A stretch of 35,519 nt of DNA from Sphingobacteriales bacterium (lineage in GTDB: Bacteria > Bacteroidota > Bacteroidia > AKYH767-A > OLB10), in contig JAJTFW010000020.1 in the NCBI GenBank assembly GCA_021299095.1, forward strand, positions 1 through 35,519, in the 5' to 3' direction. The translations under genes were made by a program, and so were the position numbers. How positions within the stretch are numbered: the stretch's first letter is position 1; each line of letters starts with the position of its first letter. This document shows positions 7,690 to 15,020 of this stretch, piece by piece. The notes below the pieces were generated by a model. That model had not been told where the DNA came from. It worked only from the letters and a program-made list of their open reading frames with translations, and did no database searches.

Positions 7690-9224
7690 TGCATGTGCAT
7701 TCCAACCTGAACCGCTTAGTAGTTGCAGCTTCACTGCTGCTTTGTTTCTTGTTGACTGTTGAAAAGCTTCAAGCACAAACCGGTCGTCAGGTGGAAATTG
7801 TTCAGGCCGGAAGTTTAGAGGGTGATCGGATTGCCGGCCGTGAAGTGCGCCGACTTGTCGGTGGTGTGGTGTTTCGCCAAGAGGAAACTTACCTGTACTG
7901 CGACAGTGCATTGTTTTTTGAAGACGACAACGTCATTGATGCCTATGGTTCGGTAAAAATCACCGGTCCCCGGGCACGCGTTTTTGGCGATTACCTGCAT
8001 TACGATGGGAATTCCCAGCTTGCCGACATCACCGGCCGCCGTGTGCGCCTCGAAGATGGCCGTATGGAATTAATTACGACCTCCATGCAGTATGATATGG
8101 CGCGCGACATCGGTTCCTACTCCCAAGGTGGCCGAATGGTCGATGGGGAAGGGGTGTTGACCAGTCGCAGGGCGTATTATTTTGCCGCAGAGCAAGCCGT
8201 CTATTTTCGTCAGGATGTCGTACTCGAGCATCCCCGCTTCCGTTTGTTGGCCGATACGCTCCGGTACCATGCCCCAAGCGCGACCTGTCGTTTCCTGGGT
8301 CCGACCCGGATAACTGGAATTCCAGACGGGCAATTGATTCAATGTACAACTGGCTGGTACGATACCAAGGCGGAGAAAGCCTGGTTCGGCATCGGATCTT
8401 CTTTGAAACAGGATGGTCGCTTGCTTCTCGGCGACAGCATTCTGTACGATCGAAACAAGGCAATCGGCCAGGCTTGGCACAATGTCAGTATTAGCGATTC
8501 GGCCGAATCCATTCGCATCAGCGGTGATCGGGCAAGGACGGATGACCGTAGTGGAATTTCTTGGGTGACCGGAAACAGCTTGATGGCTAAGGACGTGGAC
8601 GGTGACTCCCTGTTCATGCATGCCGACACCTTGTGGGCATTCAGTGATAGTTCAGCCCAATCAAAACGGTATCGGGCGTATCGCGATGTCCGCCTCTTTA
8701 AGTCCGATTTACAAGGACGATGCGATTCCCTTGAATATGCCGCTGCGGATTCTTCCATCCGGTTTTTTGGCCGACCGGTATTGTGGTCCGACAACAATCA
8801 ACTAAGCGCAGATACCATGGTGCTTGAATTGAAGGGTGATACCCTGCACAGTCTTAACCTGGTAAGTTCGGCATTCATTGCTACAAAAGAAGACGAGCGA
8901 AGGTTTAGTCAAGTCAGGGGGAAATCCATGGACGCACGATTTGTGAGCAATCGGGTGAACCTGGTTTATGTAAGAGGAAACGGTGAGACCGTGTATTTTC
9001 TCAGGAACCGTAAAAAACAACTGAGCGGAGTCAATGCTGCTGTATGCTCCGATATGCGAATCCGATTCGAGGGTAACAAGGTTTCGCGCGTCACATTACT
9101 AACGAAGCCTGAGGCCACATTGACGCCTGTAAAAGATGCGGATCCGGAGCAATTACGACTGCCTGGTTTCAATTGGAGGGGTAGTGAGCGACCATTGGAA
9201 CGCGGCGATTTGTTTTCGCCCTGA
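7689..9224 (+). CDS. OstA/LptA-like envelope protein
   Basis: This 511-residue protein has a signal peptide (hydrophobic LVVAASLLLCFLL, ending near LQAQ) and then a long beta-rich region. Repeated phrases such as FRQEETYLYCDSALFFEDDN, AYGSVKITGPRARVFGDYLHYDG and SADTMVLELKGD match the OstA-like N-terminal family of Bacteroidota. This fold is the LptA jelly-roll used to shuttle lipopolysaccharide across the periplasm. The protein is much longer than E. coli LptA, so it may hold several such modules, perhaps acting as an LptA or an LptD-like partner. The only early in-frame ATG overlaps the purA stop by one base. No other lpt gene is adjacent. The protein ends 12 bases before the convergent DUF4197 gene. 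Confidence 0.75.
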   Translation: MHVHSNLNRLVVAASLLLCFLLTVEKLQAQTGRQVEIVQAGSLEGDRIAGREVRRLVGGVVFRQEETYLYCDSALFFEDDNVIDAYGSVKITGPRARVFGDYLHYDGNSQLADITGRRVRLEDGRMELITTSMQYDMARDIGSYSQGGRMVDGEGVLTSRRAYYFAAEQAVYFRQDVVLEHPRFRLLADTLRYHAPSATCRFLGPTRITGIPDGQLIQCTTGWYDTKAEKAWFGIGSSLKQDGRLLLGDSILYDRNKAIGQAWHNVSISDSAESIRISGDRARTDDRSGISWVTGNSLMAKDVDGDSLFMHADTLWAFSDSSAQSKRYRAYRDVRLFKSDLQGRCDSLEYAAADSSIRFFGRPVLWSDNNQLSADTMVLELKGDTLHSLNLVSSAFIATKEDERRFSQVRGKSMDARFVSNRVNLVYVRGNGETVYFLRNRKKQLSGVNAAVCSDMRIRFEGNKVSRVTLLTKPEATLTPVKDADPEQLRLPGFNWRGSERPLERGDLFSP

Positions 9225-9236
9225 TGTTTGGTGGAC

Positions 9237-9959
9237 TTATTTACCTCCGAAAACTTGTTGTAGGATACCGTTGATGCGTGCTGCAGGATCTTTCCTGATT
9301 TTCACTTCCTCTTCGGCCACCAACATGAACAATCCCTCTACTGCCCGTTGTGTTACAAAGTCATTCAAGTCGGGGTTTACCTTTTTCACCATGGGTAGCT
9401 TGTTATAACGCTTGAACAAGGGCATCCAGTAACGTGTGATTTCCACCTTGTCCAATGAGCTCTTAACAATCGGCAGAAAAACTGCTTTCAATTGGCTGCT
9501 GGTTGAGTTTCTAAGGTAATCGGTAGCGGCATCATCCTTTCCTTTTAAAATGCCAAGACCATCGCTGATGCTCATTTTAAAAATCGCATCCAGGAAAATC
9601 GGAGCCGCCTTCTTGGATGCGTCCTCGGCGGCCCGGTTGAGTTGAAGTTCAAATTCATCAACCTGTTTTTTCATACCCAAATCAATCAGGCGCTTCCGCA
9701 TGTCTTTAGCATCCTGAGGGAATGGTATGCGAATCTTTGGATTCTTGTTAAATCCATCAATTTTAGATGCGCGCCCGCCCGCATTTTCCGAGCCTACTTT
9801 CAGCGCTTCCTTCAAACCCTTCGTGATGTCAGTATCGCTCAACGATGAAGTACCGTTGAGTGTTGATTGAAGAACTCCGGGCAAGTTCAAATCCTGTGCG
9901 TTCGCGCAGATGGCATCGAATAGGATCAAGAGAGTTAGGGCAACAACAAGTTTTCGCAT
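9237..9959 (-). CDS. DUF4197 secreted protein
   Basis: This 240-residue protein carries a signal peptide (MRKLVVALTLLILFDAICAN, cleavage probably after ANA before QD). The rest is helical and matches DUF4197, with ITKGLKEALKVGSENA near the N-terminus, MKKQVDEFELQLNRAAEDASKKAAPIF in the middle, and FVTQRAVEGLFMLVAEEEVKIRKDP near the end. No lipobox cysteine is seen, so it is probably periplasmic rather than lipid-anchored. No enzyme motif is recognisable and the function is unknown. It is transcribed alone, divergently from cinA, and its 3' end is only 12 bases from the OstA-like gene. Confidence 0.8.
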   Translation of the reverse strand: MRKLVVALTLLILFDAICANAQDLNLPGVLQSTLNGTSSLSDTDITKGLKEALKVGSENAGGRASKIDGFNKNPKIRIPFPQDAKDMRKRLIDLGMKKQVDEFELQLNRAAEDASKKAAPIFLDAIFKMSISDGLGILKGKDDAATDYLRNSTSSQLKAVFLPIVKSSLDKVEITRYWMPLFKRYNKLPMVKKVNPDLNDFVTQRAVEGLFMLVAEEEVKIRKDPAARINGILQQVFGGK

Positions 9960-9972
9960 AGCGGACAGTTCT

Positions 9973-9980
9973 CAAAAATA
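9973..9980 (-). promoter_or_regulatory. -7 promoter box for the DUF4197 gene
   Basis: On the minus strand TATTTTTG (9980 to 9973) matches TAnnTTTG, 13 bases before the start codon. No clear -33 TTTG is seen at normal spacing. Confidence 0.45.
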
Positions 9981-9992
9981 AAGCCAAAAAGT

Positions 9993-10012
9993 AGGCAGGC
10001 TGCTCCCTGCCT
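9993..10012. promoter_or_regulatory. Inverted repeat between divergent DUF4197 and cinA promoters
   Basis: AGGCAGG and CCTGCCT form a perfect 7-bp inverted repeat around CTGCTC. Read on the minus strand it is followed by ACTTTTTGG. It covers the expected -33 region of the DUF4197 promoter, so it could be an operator or a minus-strand terminator. Confidence 0.35.
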
Positions 10013-10019
10013 GATTGTA

Positions 10020-10027
10020 TACCTTCG
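10020..10027 (+). promoter_or_regulatory. Possible -7 box for cinA
   Basis: TACCTTCG matches TAnnTTTG with one mismatch and lies 24 bases before the cinA start. Confidence 0.35.
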
Positions 10028-10051
10028 TCTTCTTAAAGCAAAAAACACGGC

Positions 10052-11299
10052 ATGCAGGCTGAATTGATCACAATAGGCGATGAGCTTCTGATTGGCCAGG
10101 TAGTCGACACCAACTCGGCCTGGATGGGTCGTGCCTTGAATCTGGCCGGAATTCAAGTGGCTCAAATCACTTCTGTGTCCGATCGGCAGGAGCAAATTCT
10201 GGAGGCCCTCCGCCTGGCCTCCGGCAGAGCCGAGCTTGTGTTGATTACCGGTGGCTTGGGTCCGACCAAGGACGATATCACCAAGAAAACCCTCAGCGAC
10301 TATTTCGGCGTGCCGCTGGTCTTCAGTGATGAAGCTTACAAAAACGTTGAAGCTTTTTTTCAGCAGCGCGGCAGAACAGTCAGTCCCATCAATCGTTTAC
10401 AGGCAGAGGTACTCGACGGCTGTCAGGTTCTGGAGAACAAGAAAGGAACCGCTCCGGGAATGTGGATGGAGCATGAGGGCGTCGTTTATGTGTCGATGCC
10501 GGGTGTTCCCTACGAAATGCAGTACCTGATGGAGGCTGAGGTGATACCACGCTTGCGTCAGCGCTTCCAGACTCCTTATATTTTGCACCGTACTTTTCTC
10601 ACCCATGGAATTGGCGAAAGTGTGTTGTCCGAACAAATCAGCGAGTTCGAAGACAATTTGCCCGAGGGTGTCCGACTTGCCTATCTTCCTTCGCCCGGAA
10701 CCGTGAAATTGCGTTTAAGTGCAACGGGAGAGAAAGCACGTGTGCGTGAGGTGATGGCCGAACTCGAGGCAGATCTGCTCGTCCGTCTCGGTCATTATCA
10801 CTTCGGGTTCGATGATGAAACCATTACAGGGGTTTTAGGTGAACTCTTGCTGAAAAAGGGGTGGACCATGGCGACAGCCGAGAGTTGTACTGGAGGAAAC
10901 ATCAGCCGTATGATCACCTCCGTCCCGGGAGCCTCTGCCTGGTACATGGGATCCACGGTTACCTATTCTTATGCCAGTAAAACCGATATCTTGAATGTGC
11001 CTGCAGATATGATTCAGGAACAGGGGGCGGTTAGTGAAGCTGTGGTGCGTTCCATGGCCGAGCAAGTCTGTTTAAAAATGGGTACTCAATGTGCTGTAGC
11101 CACTTCGGGGATCGCCGGCCCGGGTGGTGGAACCCCCGAAAAACCGGTCGGAACGGTTTGGATTGCGGCTGCAGTTCCAGGCCTTGTTGTGGCAAAGCGA
11201 TTTCAGTTTGGCGACAATAGGCTGATAACCATACAGATGGCATCTGAAACCGCCCTTCATTTGCTCAGAAAAGCGATTCTTGGCGAAGGTTTGTTCTAA
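10052..11299 (+). CDS. cinA: CinA-family protein (NMN amidohydrolase type)
   Basis: This 415-residue protein is full-length CinA. The N-terminal molybdopterin-binding-like domain (about 1-170) shows AELITIGDELLIGQVVDTNS, ITGGLGPTKDDITK and MPGVPYEM. The C-terminal PncC domain (about 255-410) shows TAESCTGGNISRMITSVPGAS and SGIAGPGGGTPEKPVGTVW. The PncC domain hydrolyses nicotinamide mononucleotide in NAD recycling. The N-terminal domain in some CinA proteins has ADP-ribose pyrophosphatase activity. The competence-inducible name comes from Gram-positive bacteria and need not apply here. The last codons overlap the -33 element of the rpmB promoter. The start is set by the family N-terminus. Confidence 0.95.
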   Translation: MQAELITIGDELLIGQVVDTNSAWMGRALNLAGIQVAQITSVSDRQEQILEALRLASGRAELVLITGGLGPTKDDITKKTLSDYFGVPLVFSDEAYKNVEAFFQQRGRTVSPINRLQAEVLDGCQVLENKKGTAPGMWMEHEGVVYVSMPGVPYEMQYLMEAEVIPRLRQRFQTPYILHRTFLTHGIGESVLSEQISEFEDNLPEGVRLAYLPSPGTVKLRLSATGEKARVREVMAELEADLLVRLGHYHFGFDDETITGVLGELLLKKGWTMATAESCTGGNISRMITSVPGASAWYMGSTVTYSYASKTDILNVPADMIQEQGAVSEAVVRSMAEQVCLKMGTQCAVATSGIAGPGGGTPEKPVGTVWIAAAVPGLVVAKRFQFGDNRLITIQMASETALHLLRKAILGEGLF

Positions 11300-11321
11300 T
11301 CAAGCTTTTTTTCTACTTTTG
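11290..11321 (+). promoter_or_regulatory. Full Bacteroidota promoter for rpmB
   Basis: TTTG at 11290-11293 and TACTTTTG at 11314-11321 are separated by 20 bases. This fits the -33/-7 consensus at its normal spacing. The -33 element sits inside the end of cinA, and the leader before rpmB would be about 15 bases. Confidence 0.7.
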
Positions 11322-11341
11322 CCCTCCCAATACCTGACACC

Positions 11342-11575
11342 ATGTCAAAGATTTGCGACCTCACCGGAAAACACTCGATCACCGGTAATAACGTCAGCCA
11401 CTCCAACCGCAAGACCAAGCGCAAGTTCCATCCGAACCTGCAAACCAAGAAGTTTTACATGCCCGAAACAGGCGAGTGGATCACCCTCAAGGTGAGCACC
11501 TCTGCGCTGCGCACGATTGACAAAATCGGCATCACGGAGGCCATTACCCGCGCCATCGTGAAGGGCACGCTCTGA
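11342..11575 (+). CDS. rpmB: Large ribosomal subunit protein bL28
   Basis: This 77-residue basic protein has the bL28 signature, starting with MSKICDLTGK, then HSNRKTKRKFHPNLQTKKF, and ending in the KVSTSALRTIDKIG segment. Only the first cysteine is present, so it is the zinc-free (C-minus) form. A complete promoter with both boxes precedes it. In many Bacteroidota rpmB sits directly before rpmG; here the aminopeptidase P gene lies between them. Confidence 0.96.
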   Translation: MSKICDLTGKHSITGNNVSHSNRKTKRKFHPNLQTKKFYMPETGEWITLKVSTSALRTIDKIGITEAITRAIVKGTL

Positions 11576-11617
11576 TTTGGGTGTTCCCCGAATCAACACC
11601 GGTGATCCGTCGCTCCT

Positions 11618-11625
11618 TACCTTTG
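11618..11625 (+). promoter_or_regulatory. -7 box abutting the aminopeptidase P start
   Basis: TACCTTTG is followed after five bases (TGAGG) by ATG 11631. Its position decides the start codon, since the longer in-frame ATG at 11577 lies upstream of this promoter. The mRNA would be leaderless or nearly so. Confidence 0.5.
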
Positions 11626-11630
11626 TGAGG

Positions 11631-13028
11631 ATGCTACGCGGGTCACCGGTTCTTTTTTGCCTTCTTCTTTCCGCTCAACTGGTCTTTGGCCAGTGGGACG
11701 ACTCCGATCGTTTACCAGCGACCTTCCACAGTGGACGCCGCGATGCACTTCGGGATTTGATGCCGGCCAATTCTGTAGCTGTGTTTTTTTCAAATCCAGT
11801 TCGCAACCGCAGCAACGATGTCGATTATCAGTTCAGTCAGGCTCCCAACTTGTATTATCTGAGTGGGCACCTTGAACCCAATGCCGTGCTTGTGGTTTTC
11901 AAGGATACTGTTCAGGTCAGAGGTGAATGGTGTAGGGAGGTTTTGTTTGTGGAGGAGCGTAATCCCCGGGAAGAACTTTGGACCGGAGAGCGCCTCGGCT
12001 CCGAACGTGCCAAATCAAGGCTAGCTCTTGAGCAGGCATTACCTGCAAGCGAATGGCTCCAGTTGAACTTGGACTGGAGGAAATTTACAACCGTGTTTGC
12101 CGAATATCCCGATGCACCCAATGGAACGAATCGCGACAAGGCCGACTTGAGGGACTTGACTGAATTTCTTTCTGAAACACTCCGTACTCAGCGTGTGGAG
12201 GTAAATCCACAGGGCATACCCGTTATGCTTGCCCGACTTCGTGAAATCAAAACTCCCGAGGAGATGGTTTTGATGCAAAAGGCGGTCGACATCACAGTAG
12301 CTGGCTTTCAGGATTTGATGTCATCGTTAAAGGCCGGAATGCATGAATACGAAGCGCAGGCCTTGGTGGAGTACCATGCGCGCAAAGAAGGAGCCGAATA
12401 CATGGGTTACCCATCCATTTGTGGATCAGGACAAAATGCGGCTGTGTTGCACTATACCTTCAACCGAAAGAAGTTGAAGGATGGGGAGTTGTTTTTGGTT
12501 GACATTGGTGGAGAGTACCATGGCTATACGGCTGACATTACGCGGACCATGCCTGTGAGCGGTTCGTTCAGCACCGAGCAAAAAGCCATTTATGATTTGG
12601 TGTGGTCGGCCCAACAGGCCGGGATACAGCAGTGTAGGGTAGGGCGTGATTTCCGTGCGGCCCACAAAGCAGCATTCGAGGTCATTTCGAAGGGTCTCCA
12701 GGAGCTGGGCATCATCAAATCCGCAGGTGATGCCGACCGCTACTTCATGCACGGTACTTCCCATTATCTGGGCCTCGATGTTCATGATGCCGGAACCTAT
12801 CAGGCGCTTCGGTCCGGAACCGTGATGACGGTTGAGCCTGGTATCTATATTCCACCGGGATCGCCTTGCGAATCACGATGGTGGAATTGCAGCGTACGCA
12901 TTGAAGATGATGTGCTGGTAACCGACTCGGATCCGGATGTAATGTCTAAAGCATTGATTAGTAAATCAGAAGAGATTGAAGCGTGGATGAAATCCAAGGC
13001 ATCTTCGGGGCAGGGAATTGCCAGATGA
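11631..13028 (+). CDS. Secreted Xaa-Pro aminopeptidase (aminopeptidase P, M24B)
   Basis: This protein of 465 residues removes N-terminal residues preceding proline. It combines an N-terminal creatinase-like domain (SVAVFFSNPVRNRSNDVDYQF, NLYYLSGH) with a C-terminal pita-bread metallopeptidase domain. Metal ligands are visible as the two Asp in LVDIGGEYHGYTADITRT, the His of MHGTSHYLGLDVHD, and Glu residues in TVEPGIY and VRIEDDVLV. I chose ATG 11631, because it gives a clear signal peptide (MLRGSPVLFCLLLSAQLVFG) and lies just after a -7 box; an in-frame ATG at 11577 would add 18 residues in front. Export to the periplasm or outside is therefore likely. It sits between rpmB and rpmG, both of which have their own promoters. 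Confidence 0.92.
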   Translation: MLRGSPVLFCLLLSAQLVFGQWDDSDRLPATFHSGRRDALRDLMPANSVAVFFSNPVRNRSNDVDYQFSQAPNLYYLSGHLEPNAVLVVFKDTVQVRGEWCREVLFVEERNPREELWTGERLGSERAKSRLALEQALPASEWLQLNLDWRKFTTVFAEYPDAPNGTNRDKADLRDLTEFLSETLRTQRVEVNPQGIPVMLARLREIKTPEEMVLMQKAVDITVAGFQDLMSSLKAGMHEYEAQALVEYHARKEGAEYMGYPSICGSGQNAAVLHYTFNRKKLKDGELFLVDIGGEYHGYTADITRTMPVSGSFSTEQKAIYDLVWSAQQAGIQQCRVGRDFRAAHKAAFEVISKGLQELGIIKSAGDADRYFMHGTSHYLGLDVHDAGTYQALRSGTVMTVEPGIYIPPGSPCESRWWNCSVRIEDDVLVTDSDPDVMSKALISKSEEIEAWMKSKASSGQGIAR

Positions 13029-13056
13029 CCCGGATACGTAGATTTTCCCGAATCAT

Positions 13057-13088
13057 TTTGAGATGTGAACTGAATTGTCGTATCTTTG
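13057..13088 (+). promoter_or_regulatory. Full Bacteroidota promoter for rpmG
   Basis: TTTG at 13057-13060 and TATCTTTG at 13081-13088 are exactly 20 bases apart, as in the rpmB promoter. The leader before rpmG would be about 28 bases. Confidence 0.75.
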
Positions 13089-13121
13089 CCGACCCTATTT
13101 GAGGGAAAATTCCGCTGAATC

Positions 13122-13304
13122 ATGGCAAAAAAAGGGAACCGCGTTCAGGTGATTATGGAGTGTACCGAGCATAAGACCTCGGGCAAGCCCGGCACCAGCC
13201 GTTACATCACCACCAAGAACAAAAAGAACACTACCGAGCGTCTTGAGCTCAAGAAGTACAATCCGATCCTCAAAAAGGTGACGGTTCACAAGGAAATCAA
13301 ATAA
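13122..13304 (+). CDS. rpmG: Large ribosomal subunit protein bL33
   Basis: This 60-residue basic protein has the bL33 pattern: [11 protein letters not shown] near the start, then [20 protein letters not shown] and a C-terminal VTVHKEIK. It has one cysteine only, so it is the zinc-free form; the C-terminal CxxC of zinc-binding bL33 is replaced by NPILKK. It is followed 25 bases later by the DUF4295 gene, a typical Bacteroidota pairing. Confidence 0.96.
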   Translation: MAKKGNRVQVIMECTEHKTSGKPGTSRYITTKNKKNTTERLELKKYNPILKKVTVHKEIK

Positions 13305-13329
13305 GCCCCTAGGCACAACATAGCGTACC

Positions 13330-13485
13330 ATGGCAAAGAAAGTAGTTGCAACCCTGAAGACCGGAAAAGGAAAAGAATTTTCTAAGGTCATTAAAATGGT
13401 AAAATCACCTGTTACAGGTGCCTATTCCTTTAAGGAAGAAGTCGTTCACAACGACCACATCAAGGATTTCCTCAAAGAAAAATAA
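13330..13485 (+). CDS. DUF4295 small protein, probable ribosomal protein bL38
   Basis: A 51-residue frame starts MAKKVVATLKTGKGKEFSKV and ends IKDFLKEK, with a TAA at 13483-13485. It is very basic and matches DUF4295, a short family confined to Bacteroidota and normally encoded right after rpmG. From memory, a flavobacterial ribosome structure reported an extra large-subunit protein named bL38 that I believe corresponds to this family; that identification is recalled, not derived here. The position between rpmG and ftsY supports a ribosomal role. It is followed by a hairpin with a T-run. Confidence 0.88.
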   Translation: MAKKVVATLKTGKGKEFSKVIKMVKSPVTGAYSFKEEVVHNDHIKDFLKEK

Positions 13486-13507
13486 TTCCTGACATCAACC
13501 TTGGAGG

Positions 13508-13537
13508 CAGCTTCTTTCCGTCGAAAGGAGCTGTTTT
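13508..13537 (+). terminator. Intrinsic terminator after DUF4295
   Basis: CAGCTTCTTT (13508-13517) pairs with AAAGGAGCTG (13524-13533) over 10 bp with one G-U pair, and an extra C-G pair closes the loop. TTTT follows at 13534-13537. It would separate the ribosomal genes from ftsY, at least partly. Confidence 0.6.
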
Positions 13538-13561
13538 CATTAATGGCCTGGCCGCTCAACT

Positions 13562-14518
13562 ATGGGATTGTTTGGTTTTTTCAGCAAGGAGAAAAAAGAG
13601 TCGCTCGATAAAGGGCTTGAAAAAACCCGCGAGAGTTTCTTTTCACGGGTAGCCAAAACCATCATCGGTAAGAGTACCATTGATGATGATGTACTGGACA
13701 ACCTAGAAGAGGCACTAGTGACCAGTGATGTTGGGGTGGAAACCACCTTGAAAATCATCAAGCGCATCCAGGAACGGGTTGCACGGGACAAGTACACCGG
13801 CACATCCGATTTGCACCGGCTTCTTCGCGAGGAGATGGCCACCCTGTTGGCGGAAAGCGGCAATGGGCTGGCACGCGGTCTTGATCTACCCCCCGGGGCC
13901 GGACCCTATGTGATCATGGTAGTTGGTGTGAATGGAGTTGGAAAAACCACCACCATTGGCAAGTTGGCATACCAATTCAAGAAATCCGGAAAGCGGGTCG
14001 TTTTGGGTGCTGCAGATACGTTTCGAGCTGCTGCGGTCGATCAATTGGGGATTTGGGCAAGCCGCGTAGATGTGCCCTTGGTTAGTCAGGGTATGGGAGC
14101 AGATCCTGCCTCCGTTGCGTTTGATGCGGTTTCATCCGCCAAAGCCCAGGGCGCGGATGTCTGCATCATTGACACCGCTGGTCGCTTGCACAACAAAGTG
14201 AACCTCATGAACGAGTTGTCGAAAATCAAACGCGTGATGCAGAAAGTCGTTCCTGATGCTCCGCATGAAATTTTATTGGTACTCGATGCCTCTACGGGGC
14301 AAAATGCGTTTGAGCAAGCCCGGCAGTTCATTGCGGCTACGGAGGTGAATGCGCTTGCGCTCACAAAACTCGATGGAACAGCAAAGGGAGGCGTGGTGAT
14401 TGGCATTTCCGATCAGTTCAGTATTCCGGTACGCTACATCGGCGTTGGTGAGGGTATGGAGGATCTGCAAGTGTTCGACCGAAATGAGTTTGTCAAATCC
14501 CTCTTTGGCGAAAACTGA
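13562..14518 (+). CDS. ftsY: Signal recognition particle receptor FtsY
   Basis: This 318-residue GTPase docks the signal recognition particle with ribosomes at the inner membrane. The N domain (about 1-95) includes the start MGLFGFFSKEKKESLDKGLEKTR, and the G domain carries the P-loop GVNGVGKTTTIGKLA, ADTFRAAAVDQL, DTAGRLHNK and TKLDGTAKGG motifs. It lacks the long acidic A domain of E. coli FtsY, as is usual in this phylum. The short amphipathic N-terminus could serve as the membrane contact. It is followed after 13 bases by an unknown secreted protein. Confidence 0.97.
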   Translation: MGLFGFFSKEKKESLDKGLEKTRESFFSRVAKTIIGKSTIDDDVLDNLEEALVTSDVGVETTLKIIKRIQERVARDKYTGTSDLHRLLREEMATLLAESGNGLARGLDLPPGAGPYVIMVVGVNGVGKTTTIGKLAYQFKKSGKRVVLGAADTFRAAAVDQLGIWASRVDVPLVSQGMGADPASVAFDAVSSAKAQGADVCIIDTAGRLHNKVNLMNELSKIKRVMQKVVPDAPHEILLVLDASTGQNAFEQARQFIAATEVNALALTKLDGTAKGGVVIGISDQFSIPVRYIGVGEGMEDLQVFDRNEFVKSLFGEN

Positions 14519-14531
14519 GCTTTCCGTGCCG

Positions 14532-15020
14532 ATGCGATTCGCATTTCTGTTCCTGTTCATCGTGCTGAGAGGTGGTGTCTGCCTTGCTCAGTCCTGGGAA
14601 ATCCGGATCGTCGATAACGTTGGTCGAATGAACATGGATCAGCGTTACCGCATTACCCCCGACAGCCTCATCGTTACCGGGCTTTCGGATTATGGCAGGA
14701 CACAGGTTAGCTATATCCAGCGTGCATTGAATCCCCGCGAAAAGCGTCGTATGGCGCATTTCATGAAATCCTTTCGCGCCGATCGCTTGCGCGACGAATA
14801 CTTCGACGGGTATGGCAATTTTCAGGTTATTCATGAAGGCAATTATCCCCGTTCTATTTTGCTCGAAGTGACCGTGAACGGCAAACCCTACGCATCCCGC
14901 GGAACCAATGCCTGGGTTGAGGCATACAGCCGTATCTTCAACGTGATGAATCCCATGCTTCCCGACGAAGTCCGAATCGTTTACAGCAAAGAGGGTCTCA
15001 CCCAATTTAACGAACAGTGA
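14532..15020 (+). CDS. Unknown secreted protein between ftsY and rimO
   Basis: This protein of 162 residues is not one I recognise. I chose ATG 14532, since it lies after the ftsY stop and gives a signal peptide (MRFAFLFLFIVLRGGVCLAQ). A longer frame would run back into ftsY. The mature part is mixed charged and hydrophobic, with YRITPDSLIVTGLSDYGR, a basic LNPREKRRMAHFMKSFRADRLRDEYFD segment, and PRSILLEVTVNGKPY. There is no transmembrane helix beyond the signal and no catalytic motif. It overlaps rimO by GTGA (15017-15020), so translation is probably coupled. A periplasmic or surface location is likely. Confidence 0.7.
   Translation: MRFAFLFLFIVLRGGVCLAQSWEIRIVDNVGRMNMDQRYRITPDSLIVTGLSDYGRTQVSYIQRALNPREKRRMAHFMKSFRADRLRDEYFDGYGNFQVIHEGNYPRSILLEVTVNGKPYASRGTNAWVEAYSRIFNVMNPMLPDEVRIVYSKEGLTQFNEQ

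Noticed and set aside
11580-11600. Hairpin GGTGTT/AACACC after rpmB as a terminator
   Set aside because: The stem is perfect but only 6 bp and no T-run follows on either strand.
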